Below are positions 6,415 through 15,396 of a stretch of 64,000 nt of DNA, in pieces. Positions within the stretch are counted from its first letter, which is position 1. Each line of letters starts with the position of its first letter. The stretch spans positions 1 to 64,000 of the forward strand of contig CAXSFM010000001.1 in assembly GCA_964236735.1 (NCBI GenBank), written 5' to 3'. Source of the DNA: JAIVJG01 sp964236735. GTDB lineage: Bacteria; Acidobacteriota; Blastocatellia; Pyrinomonadales; Pyrinomonadaceae. The notes under the pieces were generated by a model. That model saw only the letters and a program-made list of their open reading frames with translations. It was not told the DNA's origin and ran no database searches. A program made the translations under genes and the position numbers.

Positions 6415-7314
6415 TCAACTCTTTTTCGGCACGCCCGTTTTAGCCTGGTGAAGGATTTGCACAACTCCTGCGCGTCCCGCATCCGTCGCCCACTTGAGCG
6501 CAGTTTTGCCGTCCTTGTCTTTCAGCGTCGGGTTCGCACTGTGATCGAGCAAAAGTTGGACGATCTTCGTGTTGCCCTTGCTCGCCGCCAGCATCAGCGC
6601 GGTCGTGCCGTACATGTTGGCGACGTTCGGGTCAGCATTCTTCTCCAACAATTTCTCCGTCAACTCCGTGCGGTCGTACCAGACCGCCCACATCAAAGCC
6701 GTGCCGACGCTCGTGTCCGTCATGTTCAAATCCGCGCAGGCGTTCAGAAGCGCGTCGAAGATTTCTTCGCGCTCTCTGGCGATGGCGTACATCAATGCGG
6801 TCGAGCCGTCTTTCGTCTGCACGTTGACATCCGCCTTGCGCTCGATGAGCGTGCGGACAATCTCGGTCGAGCCTCCAAGCACGGCGCGCGTCAGAGCGGT
6901 GTGGCCTTCCGGGTCTTGCGCTTTCATGTCCGCGCCTTTAGCGAGGAGGACGCGGACGACTTTCGCGTGCCCGTTGCGCGCCGCCGCGATGAGCGGAGTC
7001 TCGCCCTGTTTATTTTTAAGTTCCGCGCTCATCCCGGCAATGAGAAAGAGTTTGACGGCCAGCGCATCGCCATCGTTGATGCTGCTCAGATAGTCGTCCG
7101 GTTTGTACGAATGATTATGCAAGAAAAGCTCGCGCCGCGCCGTGTCAGCATCAATCTCAACATCTTCAGTGTGACCGGAATCGCAGCCGGCACAAATGAG
7201 CAAGCACAGCAGCAGCGTCAAGTAAAAAGCTTTCGGGCGCAAATTATTCAACGACGTGAAACTTCTCGCCGGCACGCTTTCCTTCACTTCTCTTTTAACT
7301 TCAACCCTTGTCAT
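6415..7314 (-). CDS. Ankyrin-repeat lipoprotein
   Basis: This is a 299-residue protein with a hydrophobic N-terminal segment ending LLICAGCDSG (residues 30-47), a probable lipoprotein signal, followed by about six ankyrin repeats (residues 85-290; repeated G.TPL..A...G...VV..LL..GAD pattern). It likely presents a peptide-binding surface in the periplasm. Its ATG overlaps the trpE stop (TTATGA at 7311-7314), so it is cotranslated with trpE, although no role in tryptophan synthesis is known. It marks the first core-genome gene right of the integrated element. Confidence 0.85.
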   Translation of the reverse strand: MTRVEVKREVKESVPARSFTSLNNLRPKAFYLTLLLCLLICAGCDSGHTEDVEIDADTARRELFLHNHSYKPDDYLSSINDGDALAVKLFLIAGMSAELKNKQGETPLIAAARNGHAKVVRVLLAKGADMKAQDPEGHTALTRAVLGGSTEIVRTLIERKADVNVQTKDGSTALMYAIAREREEIFDALLNACADLNMTDTSVGTALMWAVWYDRTELTEKLLEKNADPNVANMYGTTALMLAASKGNTKIVQLLLDHSANPTLKDKDGKTALKWATDAGRAGVVQILHQAKTGVPKKS

Positions 7315-8828
7315 AACCCACTCTCCGCCATCTCAATCGCGTTCAGAAGCGCGCGCGCTTTGTTGAGCGTCTCCTCATATTCGCGCTCCGGCACTGAATC
7401 GAAGACGATGCCGGCTCCGGCCTGCACTTCCGCCAGCGTGTCGCGCAGCATGATGGTGCGAATGGCGATACACGAGTCGAGATTGTCCGCGTAATCAACA
7501 TACAACACCGCGCCCGCGTAAATGCCGCGCGGCTCCGGCTCAAGCTCTCTGATGATTTGCATCGCGCGCACTTTCGGCGCACCCGAAACCGTCCCCGCAG
7601 GAAAGCACGCGGCCAGCGCGTCGAAGCGGTCGCAGGTGTCGCGCAGACGCCCGCGCAAATGTGTGACGAGATGCTGGACGTGCGAGTAACGCTCGACGGA
7701 CATCAACTCGTCAACTTCCACCGAGCTGTAATCGGAGACGCGACCCAGATCATTGCGACCCAGATCAACGAGCATCATGTGCTCGGCCACTTCTTTCTCA
7801 TCGGCGCGCATCTCTTCACCGAGCAGCCAGTCTTCCGTCTCGGTCGCGCCTCGCCCGCGCGTCCCTGCGATGGGGCGATAGTCGAGCCTCTGGCCGCGAC
7901 AGCGGACGAGCATTTCCGGCGACGCGCCGACCACCGTCTCCGCGCCGAGTCGCAGAAAAAACATGTACGGCGAAGGATTCGTCGCGCGCAGTGCGCGGTA
8001 GATTTCCAGCGGCGGCACGCTGACCGTCTTCGTCAGGCGTTGCGACAACACGACCTGATAACAATCGCCCGCCGTGATGCGCTCTTTGATTGTCTCGACG
8101 GCGCGCTCGAAGTCGTCTTGCGTCCAGTTTGAGACGAACTTGTCCGCAGTTTCCTCTTCTCCAACTGTCCGCGCGCCGGATTTAGTTTGAATCGCTCCCT
8201 CTAATAATTGACTCTCGATGCGCGCCGTCTCGTCCACTGCGCCGTTATACAACTCTTCGAGACGCACGCGACTGTCGCCGGCTTCAAACGTCGGCACAAG
8301 CGTTGTGATTTCTATTTGCTGCCTGACGCGATCAAACGCCAGCACGGTGCGAAAGATCATAAAGACCGCGTCGTCACGTTCTTGCTCATGTTCGACATCA
8401 GAGGCCAGCACAGGCTCGAACCAGCGCGCCGCATCATAAGTGAGATAGCCGACCGCGCCGCCTGCCATCGGCGCGAGTCCCGCGCGGCGCGCGAGCCGGT
8501 GTTTGCCGAGATGCTCGCGCAAATAATCTACCGCGCGCACGCCTTCCAACGTCTCCGTTTCGACGCCGTCGCGCTCGATGATGGTGCGCTCTCCGCGCCC
8601 GCTCACGATCATCTCTGGCTTCGTGCCGAGAAACGAATAACGCGCGATGCGCTCTCCGCCCTCGACCGATTCGAGCAGGAAAGCGTAACGCGAATCTCCG
8701 GCCACACGCATGAATGCGCTGACAGGCGTCTGCAAGTCAGCCAGCACGGTGCGAACGACCGGCACTAACTCGCCACGCCGCGCCTCACGCTCGAAGTCTT
8801 CAAATGTTGCCGGCTGAAGATCAATCAT
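7311..8828 (-). CDS. trpE: Anthranilate synthase component I
   Basis: This is 505 residues from ATG 8828, the first step of the tryptophan branch: chorismate plus ammonia or glutamine amide to anthranilate. The N-terminal FLLES segment is the tryptophan-binding feedback motif. The chorismate-binding domain is complete (PIAGTRGRG, MLVDLGRNDLGRV, FPAGTVSGAPKVRAM, GAGIVFDSVPEREYEE). The frame opens 15 codons earlier, but those codons are only 7-bp repeat sequence, so 8828 is preferred. trpG is not adjacent here. The downstream ankyrin gene overlaps it. Confidence 0.95.
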   Translation of the reverse strand: MIDLQPATFEDFEREARRGELVPVVRTVLADLQTPVSAFMRVAGDSRYAFLLESVEGGERIARYSFLGTKPEMIVSGRGERTIIERDGVETETLEGVRAVDYLREHLGKHRLARRAGLAPMAGGAVGYLTYDAARWFEPVLASDVEHEQERDDAVFMIFRTVLAFDRVRQQIEITTLVPTFEAGDSRVRLEELYNGAVDETARIESQLLEGAIQTKSGARTVGEEETADKFVSNWTQDDFERAVETIKERITAGDCYQVVLSQRLTKTVSVPPLEIYRALRATNPSPYMFFLRLGAETVVGASPEMLVRCRGQRLDYRPIAGTRGRGATETEDWLLGEEMRADEKEVAEHMMLVDLGRNDLGRVSDYSSVEVDELMSVERYSHVQHLVTHLRGRLRDTCDRFDALAACFPAGTVSGAPKVRAMQIIRELEPEPRGIYAGAVLYVDYADNLDSCIAIRTIMLRDTLAEVQAGAGIVFDSVPEREYEETLNKARALLNAIEMAESGL

Positions 8829-8834
8829 AGGAAA

Positions 8835-8866
8835 GTGATGAGTGATGAGTGATGAGTGATGAGTGA
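8835..8866. repeat. 7-bp tandem array GTGATGA, 4.5 copies
   Basis: Perfect heptamer repeats lie immediately upstream of trpE. On the minus strand they would extend the trpE frame as a His/Ser/Leu/Thr leader. Confidence 0.85.
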
Positions 8867-8882
8867 AAAGCAAGGCTCTTGT

Positions 8883-8917
8883 CTTTCATTCATCATTCTT
8901 CATTCCGCATTCAGCAT
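8883..8917. repeat. 7-bp degenerate array (TCNNCAT type)
   Basis: Five consecutive heptamers share CAT at a fixed phase (CTTTCAT, TCATCAT, TCTTCAT, TCCGCAT, TCAGCAT). The array overlaps the last codons of the SDR gene, which therefore ends MLNAE from repeat sequence. Confidence 0.65.
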
Positions 8918-9706
8918 TGTATTTCTGAGCCAGTGGCCGCCGTCCACAACGATGACCGCGCCGTTGATGAAACTGGCGGCGTCCGAGCAGAGGAAGAGGG
9001 CGCACTGTTCGATGTCTTTGATGAGGCCGAAGCGTTTGAGCGGGATCGCGCGTCGCAGGCGTTCTTTGACTTCGTCGGGGACGAGTCTCGACATCCCTTC
9101 GGTGTCCGCGATGGGGCCGGGCGCGATGGCGTTGACGCGGATGCCTTGCGCGCCCCATTCGACGGCGAGATTGCGTGTCAGCGCGTCCACGCCCGCCTTC
9201 GCCGCCGAGACGTGGAGTTGATACGGCGTCCCGCCGTAGTGCAGCGTCGCGCTGATATTCAAGATTTGCCCGCGCGCCTTTTTCAACTCCGCGAACGCCG
9301 CGCGGCAGACGTTGAACGTGCCCTTCAAATCAATATCAACGACCGTGCCGAAACCGTTGGATGAAAGCTCTGAAGCCGGCACGAGAAAGTTTCCGGCAGC
9401 GCCGTTGACGACGATGTCGAGTCGCCCGTAATGCTCGACGGTGGCGGCAATTGCGCGCTCGACCGCCGCGTAGTCGCGCACGTCCGCCGCGAGCGGGAGC
9501 GCGTCGCCGCCCGCCTCGCGGATGCGCGCCGCCGCAGGTTCGAGATGCTCCATGCTGCGACTGACGAGAGCGACGCGCGCGCGCGCCTCTGCCAGCGCAC
9601 GCGCGATGCCGCCGGTGATGCCCGTGCCGCCGCCGGTCACAAACGCTACCTGTCCATCTAAAATCCCATCCGCGAAAATTCTTTTCGTCGTCTCGCTGTC
9701 GCTCAT
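8900..9706 (-). CDS. SDR oxidoreductase, 2,4-dienoyl-CoA reductase-like
   Basis: This is a 268-residue short-chain dehydrogenase with the cofactor motif TGGGTGITGGI (near residue 24), NGAAGNF, and the catalytic Ser...Tyr-less pattern of dienoyl-CoA reductases: ISATLHYGGTPYQLHVSAAKAGVD followed by RVNAIAPGPI. The NGAAGNF, SATL and APGPI segments match the peroxisomal DECR2 type, which reduces 2,4-dienoyl-CoA with NADPH during unsaturated fatty acid oxidation. It starts within the hisA stop (ATGA at 9703-9706), an odd pairing of pathways. The last residues come from a repeat array. Confidence 0.85.
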   Translation of the reverse strand: MSDSETTKRIFADGILDGQVAFVTGGGTGITGGIARALAEARARVALVSRSMEHLEPAAARIREAGGDALPLAADVRDYAAVERAIAATVEHYGRLDIVVNGAAGNFLVPASELSSNGFGTVVDIDLKGTFNVCRAAFAELKKARGQILNISATLHYGGTPYQLHVSAAKAGVDALTRNLAVEWGAQGIRVNAIAPGPIADTEGMSRLVPDEVKERLRRAIPLKRFGLIKDIEQCALFLCSDAASFINGAVIVVDGGHWLRNTMLNAE

Positions 9707-10428
9707 GCCGCCTTCAATGCCTCCTCCAGAGTGAAGCGTCCTTCATATAACGCCTTGCCCACAATCACGCTGTCCACGCCGCACGCTTCGATGGTCTTCA
9801 AGCCCGCAAGGTCAGCGAGCGAAGAGACGCCGCCCGACGCCGTCACGCGCAAACCGGATTCGCGCGCGACCTCGCACGTCTGTTCGAGATTGACGCCGCC
9901 GAGCATCCCGTCGCGCGAGACATCCGTATAGACGATGCGCTCGATGCCCAACACGCCCACGCGCCGCGCGAGTTCGAGCGCGCTCAACTTTCCCTCTCGT
10001 TCCCAACCGCGCGTCAATACAATTCCATCCCGCGCGTCTATCCCGACGCAGATGCGCGCCGCGCCGAAAATCTTCACCAACTTTTCCAATATCTCAGGCG
10101 ACTCGGCGGCCAGCGTGCCGATAATGACACGCTCCGCGCCGCTCTCGATTAAATCTTCAACGTCCGACACCCTACGCAAACCGCCTCCGGTCTGCATGGG
10201 AATTTTCAACGCGCGAATAATGCTCTTGACTGTCTCGCGGTTCGGCGAATTCGAGTCCGCGAAAGCTCCGTCTAGGTCAACTACATGCAGCATCTGCGCG
10301 CCCGCTTTCTCAAACTCTTTCGCAATCTCGACGGGGTCTCCGTCATAGACTTTCACATCACGTTTGCGCCCCTGCGTGAGCCGCACGCAACGTCCATCCT
10401 TCAAATCTATCGCGGGAATAATGAGCAT
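9703..10428 (-). CDS. hisA: Phosphoribosylformimino-AICAR isomerase
   Basis: This is 241 residues from ATG 10428, catalysing the fourth step of histidine synthesis (ProFAR to PRFAR). The (beta/alpha)8 barrel shows IPAIDLKDGRCVRL with the general acid/base Asp at residue 8, VDLDGA, QTGGGLR phosphate site, YTDVSRDGML and ASGGVSS. The frame opens 14 codons earlier in repeat DNA, but all homologues begin at MLIIPAIDL. Its stop overlaps the SDR start. Other his genes are not nearby. Confidence 0.95.
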   Translation of the reverse strand: MLIIPAIDLKDGRCVRLTQGRKRDVKVYDGDPVEIAKEFEKAGAQMLHVVDLDGAFADSNSPNRETVKSIIRALKIPMQTGGGLRRVSDVEDLIESGAERVIIGTLAAESPEILEKLVKIFGAARICVGIDARDGIVLTRGWEREGKLSALELARRVGVLGIERIVYTDVSRDGMLGGVNLEQTCEVARESGLRVTASGGVSSLADLAGLKTIEACGVDSVIVGKALYEGRFTLEEALKAA

Positions 10429-10437
10429 ACAGAAGCA

Positions 10438-10582
10438 GTGACGAGTGACGAGTGACGAGCGGGTCAACAATCAAGCGACGAGCGAGTTAATAGTAAAGGT
10501 TGAGCCGCGAATTTACAAAAGTGAGATTGGGTGGCTACAAGTGAAGCAAAGGGTCTTTCACTCATCACTTATCACTCATCAC
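10438..10582. repeat. Inverted pair of 7-bp arrays
   Basis: GTGACGA x3 at 10438-10458 faces CACTCAT/CACTTAT/CACTCAT at 10559-10582 across the hisA / TPR-gene gap. The right array includes the TPR gene stop codon (10579-10581). The 100 bp between shows no gene. Confidence 0.75.
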
Positions 10583-11106
10583 TGCTTTTTCGGCGTCTTC
10601 GCAGGCGCGGCGGGCGACTGTTCGTCTTCGTCCGTGACATTGGGCGTGATGGGTAGCGGGGCCGGCTCGCCGTTTTCCGCCGTGGGCGTGCCTTCGACGA
10701 GCGGGCTGATGGCGGCGATGTTTTTCTGCGCCTCTTCGTTATCGGGATCATTACGCAGCGCGCGCTGGTAATCTTTCAGCGCATCGGAATATTTTTGTGC
10801 GTCGCGGAAATAATTCCCCCTTCGCAGGTAAGCGCGTGAGAGAGTTTCACGCTCCGTCTCGTCGCCCGGATTCTTTTCCGCCTCACGCTCCAGCCTCTCA
10901 ATCTCGGCATTCATTTGCGCCGGGTCGGCGCTCGCGTTGTTGCGCGAAGCATCGGCATTGACGGAAGAGCTTGCGTCGCTCGCCCGTGAATTATTTGAAG
11001 GAGAAGACTGCTGCCGGCACGCGCCGGCGATGCAGGTTACAAGCGCAAGCAACATGACTGTGCGCGCGACGCTCACGGGCGCGACGGTTTTTCTGATCGT
11101 TAACAT
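10579..11106 (-). CDS. TPR lipoprotein
   Basis: This is 175 residues from ATG 11106. The first 27 residues are a signal segment ending CIAGAC, probably a lipobox, followed by a Ser/Asn/Ala linker and two TPR units (residues 75-140, with AYLRRGNYFRDAQKYSDALKDY and NDPDNEEA) and a Pro/Thr-rich tail. It is likely a periplasmic scaffold. It starts 4 bp after the stop of the exported dikinase-like gene, so it may be that protein's partner. The longer frame from 11250 overlaps that gene and is rejected. Confidence 0.85.
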   Translation of the reverse strand: MLTIRKTVAPVSVARTVMLLALVTCIAGACRQQSSPSNNSRASDASSSVNADASRNNASADPAQMNAEIERLEREAEKNPGDETERETLSRAYLRRGNYFRDAQKYSDALKDYQRALRNDPDNEEAQKNIAAISPLVEGTPTAENGEPAPLPITPNVTDEDEQSPAAPAKTPKKQ

Positions 11107-11110
11107 CAAA

Positions 11111-13087
11111 CTAAATTCCCTGTATGTATGGCCGCGATTGCACGATATAAATTTGTCCCTGCATATACACCCATTCGATGTCCTGCTCCTTGCCTCCGAA
11201 GACCGCCTTGACGAGCGCAGCCGCGCGCGCGAGTCGCCGCACGACTTCATCCGTCAAGACCGCGCGCTCGCCCGTGATGGGAATCTCTTTGACGCCGCCC
11301 TCAGCGTCGAACGTGAGCAGGCTCTCTTCGTCCGAGCGCGTCAAAATCTTGACGGCGTTCGAGCGCGGGCGAAAGATAATTTGCTCGGCGATCTTTTTTC
11401 CTTCGACGACCTTGATGCCCAACCCGCGCTTCGCGCTAATGTAAATCGCGCCGCGATTGTCCGTGTCGAAAGGGTCGGTGGTAATCATCACGCCCGCGCT
11501 GTCGGCGTTGACGCCCGTCTGCACCAGCACGCCCATGTACGCCTTCGAGTGATCAATGTTGGCACGCTCGCGCGCTTCGTAAGCTTCAAAATTCCAGAGC
11601 GAAGACCAGACATTTTTGATGGCCTCGATGAACTTGTCGTCTTCCTTCACGTTCGGGACGGTATTGTAGAGACCCGCGCCGTTGAAATTGGGCAAGTCCT
11701 CGACGTTCGATGAACTGCGGACGAACAGACCTTGCCCCGCAAACTCAGTGTGGACGCGCTTCAACAATTCGGCGCTTAATTCATCGTTGAACTTTCCCAT
11801 GAGAAAGCGGTCACGCAAATCCGTCAGACGCACGCGCCGGTAGGCCGGGTCGTGGACAAACTTTTGATCGTTCATCATCTCGTAGATGACATCGTCGAGT
11901 TTGTTTTCTTTGACGAACTGGTCGTAATAAAAAATCGGGATGCCGAAGCCGTTCGGCACGGTGATGCCGCGCAGGTGCGCCCTCATCACCTCGCCGAGAT
12001 TGGCTGACTTCGCGCCGTAAATTGAAACCATCCGCGCGCGTTGCTCGGTCAGCGGCGCGAGCGTTTTGACGGAGAGATCGTAGCGCGGCGTCATTACGTC
12101 TTTGCGGACGGCGAGACGCTTTTGATATTCATCGAGTTGTTTGATGTCGGCGCGCTTGATGTTGTACTTGTCGCGCAAGGTCTCGAACGAAACCCACCAG
12201 CCGTTATATTCCTTCAACAACTCGTCCGCGTTTTTGACGTAAGCGTTCGGCACGCCCCACGACTTCGCCAGCAGGTTGATGTGCGAGAGCGGCGTCGAGG
12301 GTTTCGTGATGATGATGCCGGCGACGGGCGGCAGGTTGAGCGGGACTTCGTTGAGGACGAGTATCTCGTTAAAGCCGATCTCGACGTGTTCATCGAGTTT
12401 CGGGATGATGTGGATGCGCCCCAAGCCTTGCGCGAGATTGAGCGGCTCGTATTCCTGCTCGCGCGCGATGTCCGTTTGCATGACGCGCTGCAAGCCCGCG
12501 ATTGATGCCGAGTCCTGCTCCTGTCGCAGCGAGTTTGGCTTGTAGGCTGCCGGCTCGAAGAAAGAATTTTTGATGACATCAGCAGCAAGTTTAATCTGCT
12601 CGGTGGGAATCAAATCGCCTTCCCAGAACTCGAACGTCCAACGCTTGAGCGGCGTCTGGTAGGCGAGCGTGCCCATGATGAAGCGGCGATTTTCTTTGAG
12701 GTAATTGTTCTCGAAAAATTCGCGCCCGCGCTCAAGCGAGAGATACGTGCCGTTGACGAAATCTTTGTGGAAGCGATAAGTCTTCGAGTTGACGTAGTAA
12801 ATTTTATTTTTGTCTTTGCGATCAATGACGAAAAGAATGTGCGGCAGCGCGTAAGGCGTGTCCGTATAGACGCGCGCGAGCGCATCGAACTCCGCACGCG
12901 AATGAATCGCCGGGAGCGAACGCTTTCCGCTTAACGAATCCTTGCGCGCGGTCTGTGCAAAGACGTTCGACATCAGACTGATGGCAACCATCAGCGCCAT
13001 GAAAATCCTGCGATAGACTCGCGCGCGTGAAAGTTGAAATAGTCTTACTTGTCGCTGTCCGTGTCCGCCAAAGTTTGAAAATCTCAT
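11111..13087 (-). CDS. Exported PEP/pyruvate-dikinase-like ATP-grasp protein
   Basis: This is 658 residues with a Sec-type signal (about residues 28-45, ending NVFAQ). Residues 245-290 match the swivelling phosphohistidine domain (STPLSHINLLAKSWGVPNAY, His269). Residues 350-655 match the PPDK/PEP synthase nucleotide-binding domain (YGAKSANLGE, VRSSSNVEDLPNFNGAG, TTDPFDTDNRGAIYIS, DIEWVYMQGQIYIVQSRP). His domain before ATP-grasp is the order of glucan water dikinases, not PEP synthase, and no PEP-binding C-domain is present. ATP is not expected outside the cytoplasm, so the substrate and phosphate donor are open. The start at 13087 is fixed by ATGA overlap with the upstream gene. Confidence 0.8.
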   Translation of the reverse strand: MRFSNFGGHGQRQVRLFQLSRARVYRRIFMALMVAISLMSNVFAQTARKDSLSGKRSLPAIHSRAEFDALARVYTDTPYALPHILFVIDRKDKNKIYYVNSKTYRFHKDFVNGTYLSLERGREFFENNYLKENRRFIMGTLAYQTPLKRWTFEFWEGDLIPTEQIKLAADVIKNSFFEPAAYKPNSLRQEQDSASIAGLQRVMQTDIAREQEYEPLNLAQGLGRIHIIPKLDEHVEIGFNEILVLNEVPLNLPPVAGIIITKPSTPLSHINLLAKSWGVPNAYVKNADELLKEYNGWWVSFETLRDKYNIKRADIKQLDEYQKRLAVRKDVMTPRYDLSVKTLAPLTEQRARMVSIYGAKSANLGEVMRAHLRGITVPNGFGIPIFYYDQFVKENKLDDVIYEMMNDQKFVHDPAYRRVRLTDLRDRFLMGKFNDELSAELLKRVHTEFAGQGLFVRSSSNVEDLPNFNGAGLYNTVPNVKEDDKFIEAIKNVWSSLWNFEAYEARERANIDHSKAYMGVLVQTGVNADSAGVMITTDPFDTDNRGAIYISAKRGLGIKVVEGKKIAEQIIFRPRSNAVKILTRSDEESLLTFDAEGGVKEIPITGERAVLTDEVVRRLARAAALVKAVFGGKEQDIEWVYMQGQIYIVQSRPYIQGI

Positions 13088-14580
13088 ACCGCATTCCCCT
13101 CATCCAAAAGCTTCGCGCTCTCGCGCTTGAGCAATTCTACCAGATCGTCAACGTGCCTGTGCCCGGTGAGAAAACTGTTGATGTTAAGACGCAAAGCCCT
13201 GCGCCCGTGAAGCACCGTCGTCGCGAACCACGCCTCGCCGCCGCGCTCGACGCGCTGTTGCAGAGCTTTCTGTAAAGCGTCCTGCTCGTCGCCGCTCGCG
13301 TCTCTCAACGCTTCCGGTATGAAGCGGGCGCAACACAGCGCGGTCTCGACTTCGCCGACGCGCACGAAGTTTTCCAGTTCATCCAAACGCGCGGCCAGAT
13401 ACTCTGTCAGTTCGATTTGTCGCTCGATGATTTCGGCGTAGCCATTGACGCCGAGATGCTTCATCGCCATCCATACTTTGAGCGCGTTGAAGCGGCGCGT
13501 GCCGAGTTGGCCGTAGCGAAAGAAATCAAACTCAACGTCTTCGCCGCCGCGCTCGTCGCTCAGGTATTCCGGCGTGATGTCGAAGGCTTCGCGCAACACT
13601 GTGCCGCCGTCGCGCACGAGCAGCGCGCCGCACTCGAAGGGCACGAACATCCATTTGTGCGGATCAATCGTCACGCTGTCAGCGCGCTCGATGCCGCGCA
13701 GACGCGATTTGTACTTGCCGGAAAACGCCAGCGCGCCGCCGTAGGCCGCATCAACGTGAAACCAGAGCTTGAACTCCGCAGCGATGTCAGCCAGCTTATC
13801 GAGCGGGTCTATCACGCCGGTTGAAGTCGCGCCCGCCGCGCCCGCGATGCAACAGGGCGTGTGGCCTTCTTCGATGTCGCGCAGAATCGTTTGGCGCAAC
13901 ACGTCCGCGCTCAGATGGAAGCGTTCGTCGGTTTCGATTTTGCGAAGATTGTCACGCCCCAAGCCGAGGATGTCCACGCTCTTGATAAAAGAATAATGGC
14001 ATTGCTCGGAAGCATAGACGATGAGATTCCCGCGCGCGTAGGATGCGCGCAAGCCCCCGTCGCGAGTCCCGCTTGCGCTTCTGTCACGCGCACATTTGAG
14101 CGCGACGAGGTTCGCTTCCGACCCGCCGCTCGTCAGTGTTCCGAAACTCCCCGCGCCGTATCCAATCAATTCGCAGAGCCAGCGTAAGACGCGCGCCTCG
14201 ATGACGTTGGCCGCAGGGGAGTTGCGCCACACCGCGCCGTTTTGATTAAGCGCGGAGCAGAGCGCGTCAGCCCAGACGCCCAGAGGCAGCGGCGTCGGGT
14301 TGAAGAGTCCGAAATAACGCGGGCTGGCAATGTTCATCGCGTGCGGCAGAACGTCGCGCGTGAATTGTTCGAGTATCTCATCCGCGCTCGTGCCGCTCGC
14401 GGGCAAAGGCTCTGCGAAAAGCCGCTCCAATTCTTTCGGCGTCGCGCGCGAGCAGACAGGCGACTCTTCGAGCGCGCGCGCGTATTCCGCGATGATGGTC
14501 GTGACGGCCTGCCCTAGACGCTCATGCTCTGCGGCAAGCGTCTGCGCGTTCATTTCTTTGCTGTGCATCGAAGCTGACAT
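13084..14580 (-). CDS. PLP-dependent group II amino-acid decarboxylase
   Basis: This 498-residue protein belongs to the aromatic-L-amino-acid/glutamate decarboxylase family. It shows NIASPRYFGLFNPTP, LTSGGSEANLVALKCAR, the Asp of WFHVDAAYGGA that pairs with the PLP ring, and the Schiff-base lysine in DPHKWMFVPFECG (about residue 310). The substrate cannot be told from sequence; many such annotations in environmental genomes are pyridoxal-dependent decarboxylases of unknown amino acids. First gene of a three-gene minus-strand unit (decarboxylase, exported dikinase-like, TPR lipoprotein), joined by ATGA overlap. Several in-frame ATGs near the start leave a few residues of uncertainty. Confidence 0.88.
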   Translation of the reverse strand: MSASMHSKEMNAQTLAAEHERLGQAVTTIIAEYARALEESPVCSRATPKELERLFAEPLPASGTSADEILEQFTRDVLPHAMNIASPRYFGLFNPTPLPLGVWADALCSALNQNGAVWRNSPAANVIEARVLRWLCELIGYGAGSFGTLTSGGSEANLVALKCARDRSASGTRDGGLRASYARGNLIVYASEQCHYSFIKSVDILGLGRDNLRKIETDERFHLSADVLRQTILRDIEEGHTPCCIAGAAGATSTGVIDPLDKLADIAAEFKLWFHVDAAYGGALAFSGKYKSRLRGIERADSVTIDPHKWMFVPFECGALLVRDGGTVLREAFDITPEYLSDERGGEDVEFDFFRYGQLGTRRFNALKVWMAMKHLGVNGYAEIIERQIELTEYLAARLDELENFVRVGEVETALCCARFIPEALRDASGDEQDALQKALQQRVERGGEAWFATTVLHGRRALRLNINSFLTGHRHVDDLVELLKRESAKLLDEGNAV

Positions 14581-14616
14581 TCGTTATTCTTGGCTTAAAG
14601 ATTACTCGCGGACAAA

Positions 14617-15258
14617 ATGATAATGAGCCAAACCCTAACACCCTCCGACGAATTTGTGAACGCGCTCCGGCAGCACGCTGTGAGCTTCAATGTCGCCCTC
14701 AAATCCGATGAAATCGGCGCGCTTAAAACTTACTTCGAGTTGGTCATGCTTTGGAACAAACGCCTGCATCTCGTCGCACCTTGCTCGCCGTCTGAGTTCG
14801 CCACGCGACACGTCCTCGAATCGTTGCTGGCGTCGCGTTACATGTCGGATGACGCGCGTGTGATTGATGTCGGCTCCGGCGCGGGGCTGCCGATTATTCC
14901 CTGCCTCATCGCGCGCCCGACGCTCAAGGCGACGCTCTTTGAATCATCGCCGAAGAAGACCGTCTTTCTACGCGAAGCTCTCAGGCGAATTGGAAGAAAT
15001 GAAACGTGTCGCGTCGTCGCGGAAAGATTTGAGACGGCCGCGCCGCCGTCCGGGGATTTTTTAACCTGTCGCGCGCTCGACCGTTTTACGGATTTGCTTC
15101 CAGAGCTTTTAGAGTGGTCATCGCAAGTCAAGACGCTCTTGCTTTTCGGCGGCGAATCAGTGCGTGAGCGAATCGCAGAATCTCAACTGCCGTTTGATGA
15201 ACTGCTGATCCCTGAATCGGAGCGACGTTTTATTTTCATCGTCGAGCGCGCAAGTTAA
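14617..15258 (+). CDS. rsmG: 16S rRNA m7G527 methyltransferase RsmG
   Basis: This is a 213-residue GidB family protein that methylates G527 of 16S rRNA using SAM. N-terminal helices with LVMLWNKRLHLVA, then SAM motif RVIDVGSGAGLPIIPCLIARP (motif I), LFESSPKKTVFLREALRR, RVVAERFE and CRALDRF are all seen. It is transcribed alone and divergently from the decarboxylase with only 36 bp between starts. The parA/parB and mnmG neighbours usual elsewhere are absent. Confidence 0.93.
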   Translation: MIMSQTLTPSDEFVNALRQHAVSFNVALKSDEIGALKTYFELVMLWNKRLHLVAPCSPSEFATRHVLESLLASRYMSDDARVIDVGSGAGLPIIPCLIARPTLKATLFESSPKKTVFLREALRRIGRNETCRVVAERFETAAPPSGDFLTCRALDRFTDLLPELLEWSSQVKTLLLFGGESVRERIAESQLPFDELLIPESERRFIFIVERAS

Positions 15259-15277
15259 AACGCACACTTTCATCAAC

Positions 15278-15396
15278 TATAGCGGTTTGCTGTTGGGTGT
15301 AAACTCCGTCAGTACCGCGAGCGGTAGCGAGCGGGTCTGCTCACCCTACGAGACCCGCTCGCTACCGCTCGCGGTACTGATTAAATGCCCTGCGCC
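15278..15396. repeat. Nested palindromic element, copy 1 (right end lost)
   Basis: The left outer end TATAGCGGTTTGC starts at 15278. The inner core is a perfect 27-bp inverted repeat (15310-15336 with 15353-15379, beginning CAGTACCGCGAGCGG) with a 16-bp loop. The core is essentially identical to copy 4 at 53996-54144. After GCGCCA at about 15396 the matching right outer end is missing and a terminator follows. Confidence 0.85.

Noticed and set aside
6415..6420. Right attachment site of the integrated element
   Set aside because: No tRNA, direct repeat or core sequence could be matched to the left end, which lies outside the window.
7557..8132. Plus-strand frame opposite trpE
   Set aside because: Shadow of trpE; no start signals or family sense.
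8835..8866. CRISPR array
   Set aside because: The 7-bp repeats have no spacers and no cas genes are near.
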